From Gammaproteobacteria bacterium (lineage in GTDB: Bacteria > Pseudomonadota > Gammaproteobacteria > GCA-001735895), in contig JAPUFZ010000017.1 of assembly GCA_027293245.1 (NCBI GenBank), positions 1 to 13,756 of the forward strand: 13,756 nucleotides of DNA. The letters are read 5' to 3'. The notes beneath the pieces were generated by a model. The model did no database searches. It worked only from the letters and a program-made list of their open reading frames with translations, and was not told the DNA's origin. Position 1 is the first letter of the stretch. Each line of letters opens with the position of its first letter. A program made the position numbers and the translations under genes. Positions 6,231 through 13,756 of this stretch are shown piece after piece.

Positions 6231-8324
6231 ATGCAAGTTGAAGTAGAGAAATTGATTCGTCTGCTGGTGATAGAAGAGGGCCTACACAAGGCCGAACAAA
6301 TTACCAGTTCATTACGCGCCGCCGGGGTACAGGTGCGGGCTGAATTTGCCGAAGACACCGCCGGAATGTGCGAGATGCTGGAAAACAAGACACTCGATCT
6401 GGTATTGTTCTCCATCGACCTGCCCGAATTCACGCTTAAACAGGCACAACTTCTTATTCAAGAAAGTGGCCGTCATGTAGCGCTCGTGGCGATGACCAGG
6501 GACCTGAGCTCCGAGGTTCTGGTACAGTCGATTCAGGATGGGGCCCAGGATGTTGTTTCCCTTAAAAACCTCGATCACCTGTATCTGGTGATCAAACGTG
6601 AGGCATTTTGTCTCTCGTTGTGGCGCAAGGCCGCGCGTACTGAGCTCGAGTTACAGGAAAGTGAAAAAAGATGTCAGTCGCTGCTCGCCAATTCCATGGA
6701 TGCAGTCGCCTATGTGCATGAGGGTATGTACATTTACGCAAATGCAGTTTATCTCGAATTATTTGGTTATGCCGAATTTGAAGCGATAGAGGGCACTCCT
6801 ATCATTGATATGGTTGACTCCAGCCAACAAAGCCAACTTAAAACATTGCTACGGGATATCAATAAAGCCAGGAATGAAATCGATAAACTCGATTTAAAGT
6901 TAATTCAAAGCAATGGCGATATGGTGCCCGCAACGGTTGAGTTTTCGAAGACAAACTATGACGGCGAACCCTGTATCCTGGTCCTGGTTCGTTCGGTCAT
7001 AGATACCACAGAACTGGAAGAACAGATTACCTATCTACATCAGCATGATTTAGTTACCGGTCTTTACAATCGGCAAAATTTTATGGACAAGCTGAAAAGT
7101 TCGATCACACAGGCGATGAATGGTATCCATCAAAGTGCAGTGGTCTATTTTGCAATCGATAATTTTCAGTCTATCCGCGATATGGTAGGCATCTCCGGTT
7201 GCGATATCCTGATTGGCGACATCGCCAAACTGATTAGCGAAAATGTTCCTGAAGGACAGATCGTTGCCCGATTTGGTGCTGCTTCCTACGCCTGCCTGGG
7301 GATTGTCGAGGAAAAATCGCTAATCAATGAATTCGCAACCGGTATTCTATCGCTGGTTGAAGAACGAGTATTTGAAATCGGCGATCAGTCAATCAGCGCA
7401 ACCTGCAGCGCCTCAATATGCTTTGTCGATGAGAATTCGCCAAATAATGCGAACCGAATTATCGCGCGTGCAGAGAAAACCTGCGACCAGATACAAAATA
7501 GAGGCGGCAATAAATCACGCACCTATATTCCGAAAGCCGATGACATGACCAGGAAAGAAGCCGACGGTGTTACCACGGACCTGATAAAAGACGCTCTAAG
7601 CAACAACCGCATTGCAGGACTTTATCAACCCATCGTCAGCATCAAGGCCGCCAGCGGTGAACGCTTTACTTCCAGTCTCGAGATTAGCGCCGAGGACGGA
7701 ACAAAATTCAACGACAAAAATTATCGCCGCGCGGCCGAACGATCAGGTACAGCCCAAACCCTGGATCGCTGGATCATACTGCACGCGATTAAAAAAATTG
7801 CAGAAATCAACAAGAGTTTCCGTAAGGTCGAAATCTTCATCCCCCTCGGTGTTGGCTCAGTACTGGATGAAAGCCTGGCGCCCTGGGTATCGGAAAGCCT
7901 GGCCAGGGCCGGAGTCACTGGTGAACAACTGGTTTTCATGGTCAACGAAGGACATGCTGTCAACCATCTCAAGACCGCCAAAACCCTGTTCAGCGGGTTG
8001 AAGGAAATCAATTGCCAGCTCGGCCTGGACGATTTTGGCACTGGTATCAACCCGTTCCAGCTGATCAGGCATTTCCATGCCGATTACGTCCGAATTAATG
8101 TTGCCTATATGGATAATCTGGCCCGCAACGAGGACAACCAGGAAAGTATTCGTGAATTTGCAAGCCATGCGGCATCAATGAATATTCGTTCGATTACACC
8201 CGGTGTCGAGGACGCGGCCATACTCAGTGTGTTATGGACCCTGGGGGTTGATTTTGTGCAGGGCGAATTCCTACAACGACCCGAGCCGGTTCTAAATTAC
8301 GACTTTAGCTCGCTGACAGGATAA
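6231..8324 (+). CDS. fimX: FimX-like protein: degenerate REC-PAS-GGDEF-EAL type IV pilus regulator
   Basis: The 697-residue protein has the length (691) and domain order of Pseudomonas FimX. They are a receiver-like domain (about 1-125), a linker helix, a PAS domain (about 148-255), GGDEF (about 262-430) and EAL (about 445-690). FimX is a c-di-GMP receptor that works with a PilZ protein and PilB in type IV pilus assembly and twitching. Long blocks match FimX from memory (EKRCQSLL, YVHEGMYIYANAVYLELFGY, YDGEPCI, QDLVTGLYNR-like). The receiver phospho-Asp position is Ser61. The GGDEF motif reads GAASY (349-353), so no cyclase activity is expected. In the EAL domain the ExLxR motif is replaced (SSLEI, 481-485), yet DDFGTG (600-605) and GVE (658-660) are kept. 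The ATG fits the FimX N-terminus, though its ribosome site is weak. It converges with parC, 4 bases between stops. Confidence 0.88.
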   Translation: MQVEVEKLIRLLVIEEGLHKAEQITSSLRAAGVQVRAEFAEDTAGMCEMLENKTLDLVLFSIDLPEFTLKQAQLLIQESGRHVALVAMTRDLSSEVLVQSIQDGAQDVVSLKNLDHLYLVIKREAFCLSLWRKAARTELELQESEKRCQSLLANSMDAVAYVHEGMYIYANAVYLELFGYAEFEAIEGTPIIDMVDSSQQSQLKTLLRDINKARNEIDKLDLKLIQSNGDMVPATVEFSKTNYDGEPCILVLVRSVIDTTELEEQITYLHQHDLVTGLYNRQNFMDKLKSSITQAMNGIHQSAVVYFAIDNFQSIRDMVGISGCDILIGDIAKLISENVPEGQIVARFGAASYACLGIVEEKSLINEFATGILSLVEERVFEIGDQSISATCSASICFVDENSPNNANRIIARAEKTCDQIQNRGGNKSRTYIPKADDMTRKEADGVTTDLIKDALSNNRIAGLYQPIVSIKAASGERFTSSLEISAEDGTKFNDKNYRRAAERSGTAQTLDRWIILHAIKKIAEINKSFRKVEIFIPLGVGSVLDESLAPWVSESLARAGVTGEQLVFMVNEGHAVNHLKTAKTLFSGLKEINCQLGLDDFGTGINPFQLIRHFHADYVRINVAYMDNLARNEDNQESIREFASHAASMNIRSITPGVEDAAILSVLWTLGVDFVQGEFLQRPEPVLNYDFSSLTG

Positions 8325-8328
8325 TCCA

Positions 8329-10581
8329 TCAGTCAACTATTTCAATTGCACTGACTTTTTGGTAGCCACGTGGTAGTTTGCGGCCCCGCTTACCACGATC
8401 AATACGGTACTCTTCAAGTTCGCGCAGGTTCATGGACTTGTACTTTTTCCCGCAATGGATCACCAGCTTTTGCTTGCCAGACAAACAGGCAACAAAGCTG
8501 ACGCTTTCCTCGCCGGTTTTAAGTTTCTTCGGCGGTATGCCCAATATCTTGTTACCCTTGCCCTTAGATAACTGGGGAATCGATTTGATATCCAGCAAAC
8601 CGATATACCCGTCGCTCGTAATCGAAACCACTTGATCGGTTTCAAAATCCTTAATCGTGCAAGCGGGCATCAATCTCGCCCCGCTGGAAATACTGATCAG
8701 GGCTTTACCGTTCTTGTTACGAGTCAACATATCTTCAAAATGACAAACAAATCCGTAACCAAGCGAAGTTGACAACAGGTAGAGATCATCGTCACGAGCC
8801 ATCACACAGCTGATAAATTCAGCTCCTGACGCGGTCTTGAAGCGCCCGGTCAGGGGTTCGCCCTGACCCCGCGCAGAGGGCAGAGAATGTGCAGTTGTCG
8901 CATAGCTTCGACCGTATGAATCAATAAACACGACACTTTGATTGCTTTTTCCCTGGGCCATCGTGAGGAAGCCATCGCCTGATTTGAAGCTCAGACCGGT
9001 GACATCGATTTCATGTCCCTTGGCAGCACGCACCCAGCCTTTTTCCGACAACACGACGGTCAGGGCTTCCGATGGCATCAGGTCGTTTTCGTCGAGTGCC
9101 CGGGCAACATCCCGACTCACGATAGGCGAACGCCGATCGTCACCATGGATTTCCGCATCTTCCATGATCTCCTTTTTAATCAATGTCTTGATCCGGCGAT
9201 CCGAGCCGAGTAATTTTTCCAGCGCCTGTTTTTCCTCGCTGAGCTCTTGCTGCTCCTGACGAATCTTCATCTCTTCAAGCTTTGCCAGGTGCCTCAGTTT
9301 AGTCTCGAGTATCGCTTCCGCCTGAATTTCAGAAATCTTGAAAGTTTTGATCAAAACCGACTTCGGCTTATCCTCAGTGCGTACAATTCGAATCACTTCA
9401 TCGAGATTCAGGAACGCAATTAACAGCCCTTCGAGTACGTGCAACCTTTTATCTACGTTTCCCAGGCGCCATTCGAGACGTCTGCACACGGTCGAGATTC
9501 TAAATGCGATCCACTCCTGCAATATTTGTTTCAGGTTTTTGACCTGTGGCCGGCCGTTAGTGCCGATCACGTTCATATTCACTCGATAAGTCCTTTCCAG
9601 ATCGGTGGTCGCGAACAAGTGCCCCATTAATGCTTCGACGTCAACCCGATTAGAACGCGGTACGATTACCAGCCGGGTAGGATTTTCATGGTCCGATTCG
9701 TCTCGTAGATCGTCGACCATGGGTAATTTTTTATCCAGCATCTGCTGCGCAATTTGTTCGATTATTCTGGACCCAGAAACCTGATGCGGCAACGCGGTGA
9801 CAATAATATCGCCATCTTCGCGTTCATAAACCGCGCGCATGCGGATTGAACCATGGCCGGTCTCATAGAGGCTATCCAACTCATTTTCGGGCGTAATAAT
9901 TTCGGCCTCGGTGGGGTAATCGGGACCTTTTACGTGCTCGCGAAGCTGGTCGAGCGTGGTACGCGAACTATCCAGCAGACGAATACAGGCGCTGGCGATT
10001 TCACGAATATTATGCGGTGGTAAGTCGGTCGCCATACCGACCGCAATACCGGTCGTGCCATTGAGTAATATATGCGGCAAGCGTGCAGGTAGCAACGATG
10101 GTTCCTGCAGGGTACCGTCAAAATTCGGCAGCCAGTCCACCGTACCCTGACCTAGCTCCTGCAACAATACCCGTGCAAATGCCGATAATCTCGATTCGGT
10201 ATAGCGCATTGCTGCGAATGATTTTGGATCATCCGGCGAACCAAAGTTCCCCTGACCGTCGATCAAAGGATAGCGGTAGGAAAATTCCTGGGCCATCAAT
10301 ACCATTGCCTCGTAACAGGCCGTGTCACCGTGTGGATGGAATTTGCCTAGTACATCGCCGACTGTTCGTGCCGATTTCTTATGCTTTGAACTGGCCGAAA
10401 GACCGAGTTCCGACATCGCGTATATGATCCGCCGCTGTACAGGTTTCAAACCGTCGCCAATATGTGGTAATGCGCGATCGAGGATAACGTACATCGAATA
10501 GTCGAGGTAGGCCTTCTCGGTAAATTCGTGCAGGGGCTGTTTCTCGACGCCCTCGTAATTGAGTTCCAGATTTTCAACCAT
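8329..10581 (-). CDS. parC: DNA topoisomerase IV subunit A
   Basis: ParC cuts and rejoins DNA in topoisomerase IV, which separates linked daughter chromosomes. The 750-residue protein has the winged-helix/tower breakage-reunion domain with the catalytic tyrosine Y127 ([10 protein letters not shown]) and a degenerate-pinwheel C-terminal domain from about residue 490. E. coli ParC has the same size (752) and the segments [27 protein letters not shown] and [21 protein letters not shown] align, which separates it from the longer GyrA. In the quinolone-resistance region the residue matching E. coli Ser80 is Thr87 ([10 protein letters not shown]), with Glu91 unchanged. ATG at 10581 has only a weak ribosome site. 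It lies 53 bases downstream of parE on the same strand, so the two subunits are probably one operon. Confidence 0.97.
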   Translation of the reverse strand: MVENLELNYEGVEKQPLHEFTEKAYLDYSMYVILDRALPHIGDGLKPVQRRIIYAMSELGLSASSKHKKSARTVGDVLGKFHPHGDTACYEAMVLMAQEFSYRYPLIDGQGNFGSPDDPKSFAAMRYTESRLSAFARVLLQELGQGTVDWLPNFDGTLQEPSLLPARLPHILLNGTTGIAVGMATDLPPHNIREIASACIRLLDSSRTTLDQLREHVKGPDYPTEAEIITPENELDSLYETGHGSIRMRAVYEREDGDIIVTALPHQVSGSRIIEQIAQQMLDKKLPMVDDLRDESDHENPTRLVIVPRSNRVDVEALMGHLFATTDLERTYRVNMNVIGTNGRPQVKNLKQILQEWIAFRISTVCRRLEWRLGNVDKRLHVLEGLLIAFLNLDEVIRIVRTEDKPKSVLIKTFKISEIQAEAILETKLRHLAKLEEMKIRQEQQELSEEKQALEKLLGSDRRIKTLIKKEIMEDAEIHGDDRRSPIVSRDVARALDENDLMPSEALTVVLSEKGWVRAAKGHEIDVTGLSFKSGDGFLTMAQGKSNQSVVFIDSYGRSYATTAHSLPSARGQGEPLTGRFKTASGAEFISCVMARDDDLYLLSTSLGYGFVCHFEDMLTRNKNGKALISISSGARLMPACTIKDFETDQVVSITSDGYIGLLDIKSIPQLSKGKGNKILGIPPKKLKTGEESVSFVACLSGKQKLVIHCGKKYKSMNLRELEEYRIDRGKRGRKLPRGYQKVSAIEIVD

Positions 10582-10634
10582 AGTCGTTTTCTAAATTTGT
10601 CTTGCCTTACCCATAAATATGCGCTTAGCGCTTG

Positions 10635-12527
<1,893 letters not shown>

Positions 12528-12561
12528 CTATTCCCTTCAATCCAAGTTTTTACTGTGCCGG

Positions 12562-12567
12562 ATTATA
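12562..12567 (-). promoter_or_regulatory. Possible -10 element for parE-parC
   Basis: A perfect TATAAT on the minus strand lies about 40 bases before the parE TTG. No convincing -35 stands at the right distance. It lies in the 115-base spacer shared with the divergent cnoX gene. Confidence 0.35.
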
Positions 12568-12579
12568 GCGGTTTCGAAC

Positions 12580-12610
12580 TTGAAATGATGCTCGAATTGT
12601 CTGATATAAT
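12580..12610 (+). promoter_or_regulatory. Possible sigma70 promoter for cnoX
   Basis: TTGAAA (12580-12585) and a perfect TATAAT (12605-12610) lie on the plus strand with a long 19-base spacer. The expected start near 12617 would leave a leader of about 20 bases before the ATG at 12637. Motif evidence only. Confidence 0.45.
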
Positions 12611-12636
12611 GGGTATATTTTGTGAGATTATTAACT

Positions 12637-13500
12637 ATGAACGAGTCGGCCTATATTCACAATGTCAGTACCCAGGATTTTCAGGCGCTAGTCATAGAAA
12701 ATTCTTTCAACAACCCGGTGCTGGTTGATTTTTGGGCTGACTGGTGCCAACCATGTAAAACCCTGGCACCCATTGTTGCCAGGCTCGCCGATGAATACGC
12801 CGGCAAGTTTATACTCGCCAAGGTCGACACTGAAAAAGAACAGGAACTGGCTGCGCATTTTGGTATTAAAAGCCTGCCAACAATGAAGATAATTGTGAAT
12901 GGAGAGATCGCCGGTGAGCGTGTCGGGGTAATTCCTGAATCTGAGATACGCGCTTTTATCGACCCATTTATTATTTCGGAGTCGGACCAGGTAATGGATG
13001 CAGCGATGGCGGCACAGGATGAAGGTCGTAGCGAAGACGCTTTGGCGTTAATGAATCAGGCACTGGCCAGTGATCCTGCGAATGTCGATTTAAAAATCAA
13101 CATCGCTAAACTGGTAATGCTTGAGGGTGATACGAAAAGCGCACTTGGCCTGCTTGACAGTTTGAGTGATGAAGACAACAAAAAAGATGAGGCGGTGAAA
13201 CTTCGCACAAAAATCAACCTGGCCAGCCAACTCGAAAACGCACCCTCTCTGCAGGAGATCGAAGGCCGATTAACCGACAACCCAAATGACATCGAAGCAC
13301 TGCTGCATAAAAGCCATCGTCTGTCCGCCTCCGATCAGTACGACGAGGCGATGGACCTTCTGATTAAAATCATGACTATTGACCGACAGTTCCAGAACGA
13401 TGCCGGCCGTCTGGGTTTGCTCTCGCTATTTGAACTGCTCGGCAACGAGCACCCACTCGTACAGAAATATCGGCGCAAGCTGTTTACCCTCCTTCACTAG
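12637..13500 (+). CDS. cnoX: CnoX/YbbN-type thioredoxin with TPR domain (chaperedoxin)
   Basis: The 287-residue protein has an N-terminal thioredoxin domain (about 1-110) with WCQPC (C37, C40) and the cis-proline loop SLPT. A C-terminal tetratricopeptide-like helical domain follows (about 118-287), with repeats such as EDALALMNQALASDPANVDLK. This is the layout of CnoX (YbbN), a cytoplasmic holdase that protects clients from oxidation and hands them to GroEL or DnaK. E. coli CnoX lacks the first cysteine of the pair, whereas this one keeps both and could be an active thiol-disulfide enzyme, as reported for the Caulobacter protein. The frame also opens at GTG 12622, but ATG 12637 fits the family N-terminus and the upstream promoter. 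The TAG stop overlaps the first base of a MITE-like repeat. It converges with xerD. Confidence 0.9.
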   Translation: MNESAYIHNVSTQDFQALVIENSFNNPVLVDFWADWCQPCKTLAPIVARLADEYAGKFILAKVDTEKEQELAAHFGIKSLPTMKIIVNGEIAGERVGVIPESEIRAFIDPFIISESDQVMDAAMAAQDEGRSEDALALMNQALASDPANVDLKINIAKLVMLEGDTKSALGLLDSLSDEDNKKDEAVKLRTKINLASQLENAPSLQEIEGRLTDNPNDIEALLHKSHRLSASDQYDEAMDLLIKIMTIDRQFQNDAGRLGLLSLFELLGNEHPLVQKYRRKLFTLLH

Positions 13501-13642
13501 AGGGTGTCGTAAAAGGTTGGATTGTGTTTCCTGGCAAGGCGAAAATGCGCGCAGAAGCGCAGTTTACACGAAGTAAATGAGCATTCGAGCACATTTTCAA
13601 CGCGGCCAGGGGACACAAGACGACTTTTTACGACACCCTCTA
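13498..13642. mobile_element. MITE-like palindromic element with TA flanks between cnoX and xerD
   Basis: A 141-bp element (13500-13640) starts GAGGGTGTCGTAAAA and ends with its perfect reverse complement. With TA on each side the perfect arms are 17 bases (13498-13514 and 13626-13642). Pairing continues imperfectly inwards through TTGTGT, CCTGGC and GAAAATG blocks to a central TTTAC-ACGAA-GTAAA hairpin (13563-13577), so the whole element is one long palindrome. It encodes no protein. The structure and flanking TA suggest a miniature element mobilised in trans by a transposase with TA target preference (IS630/Tc1-like or some IS5-like groups); the parent family cannot be told from this copy. 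A transcript could fold into a long hairpin and act as a terminator for either convergent gene. Confidence 0.75.
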
Positions 13643-13643
13643 A

Positions 13644-13756
13644 TTAGCCGCGCGGATGGTGGGCCGAATGCAGAGCCTGTAGTCTTGCCTGTGCGATATG
13701 AGTATAGATCTGTGTAGTCGACAAGCTACTGTGGCCCAGCAGCATTTGCACGGTAC
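13644..13756 (-). CDS. xerD: Tyrosine recombinase XerD, C-terminal end (partial)
   Basis: The last 36 codons of a minus-strand gene run in from the right edge and end with TAA at 13644-13646. They read [20 protein letters not shown], followed by a tail ending HSAHHPRG. This is the end of the catalytic domain of a XerC/XerD recombinase: [12 protein letters not shown] holds the conserved histidine of the active site and the nucleophilic tyrosine. The HHPR ending matches E. coli XerD (HHPRA, from memory) better than XerC. XerD with XerC resolves chromosome dimers at dif, at the division site with FtsK. It is convergent with cnoX; only the MITE-like element and 3 further bases separate the two genes. 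The rest is outside the window, so XerC or another integrase is not fully excluded. Confidence 0.85.
   Translation of the reverse strand, partial: TVQMLLGHSSLSTTQIYTHIAQARLQALHSAHHPRG

Noticed and set aside
7721..8168. Minus-strand open frames of 103 and 109 codons
   Set aside because: Both are antisense to the EAL domain of the FimX-like gene, with low-complexity products and no start signals.
8848..8868. Perfect 8-bp hairpin GGTCAGGG / CCCTGACC with a 5-base loop
   Set aside because: It lies inside parC where it encodes the ordinary GQGEPLTG stretch. There is no T run and no boundary to terminate at, so I treat it as coding coincidence.
10317..10323. Thr87 in ParC read as an acquired resistance mutation
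   Set aside because: A single sequence cannot distinguish an acquired change from a lineage-typical residue, so it is reported only as a variant.

Overview
The window looks like chromosomal DNA from a gammaproteobacterium that probably has type IV pili. The evidence is protein similarity recalled from memory, with no search run: PrmB, DjlA, proteobacterial phosphatidylserine decarboxylase, EF-P with its lysyl-ligase EpmA, a FimX-type protein, ParC/ParE, a CnoX-type thioredoxin and the end of XerD. No rRNA, tRNA, CRISPR array, phage genes or transposase gene was seen.

Layout from left to right. Positions 1-258 hold the edge of a possible outer-membrane-protein remnant on the minus strand and a REP-like palindrome. 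Positions 259-2752 are a tight minus-strand group: prmB, djlA, a DUF2007 zinc-ribbon protein and a small secreted protein. A plus-strand group follows (2820-4520): a SCO copper chaperone, a 53-codon leftover of a PCu(A)C copper chaperone, and psd. Convergent to it are epmA and efp (4532-6069, minus). A 161-base divergent spacer leads to the fimX-like gene (6231-8324, plus), which meets parC four bases beyond its stop. parE and parC form a minus-strand pair (8329-12521). cnoX (plus) then converges with xerD, whose last 36 codons are in the window, and a 141-bp MITE-like palindrome sits between them.

How the genes work together. EpmA modifies EF-P, which relieves ribosome stalling at proline runs. 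ParE and ParC form topoisomerase IV. SCO, and formerly PCu(A)C, would deliver copper to the CuA site of cytochrome c oxidase. The psd / fimX / parC / parE neighbourhood resembles, from memory, the Pseudomonas aeruginosa fimX region, which supports the FimX call.

Most of the window is housekeeping, and I do not see a new multigene system. The points most worth a second look are the MITE-like element that appears to have landed inside the abutting stop codons of cnoX and xerD, the PCu(A)C fragment kept between sco and psd, the FimX homologue with an unusual mix of lost and kept motifs, and the uncharacterised small proteins downstream of djlA.
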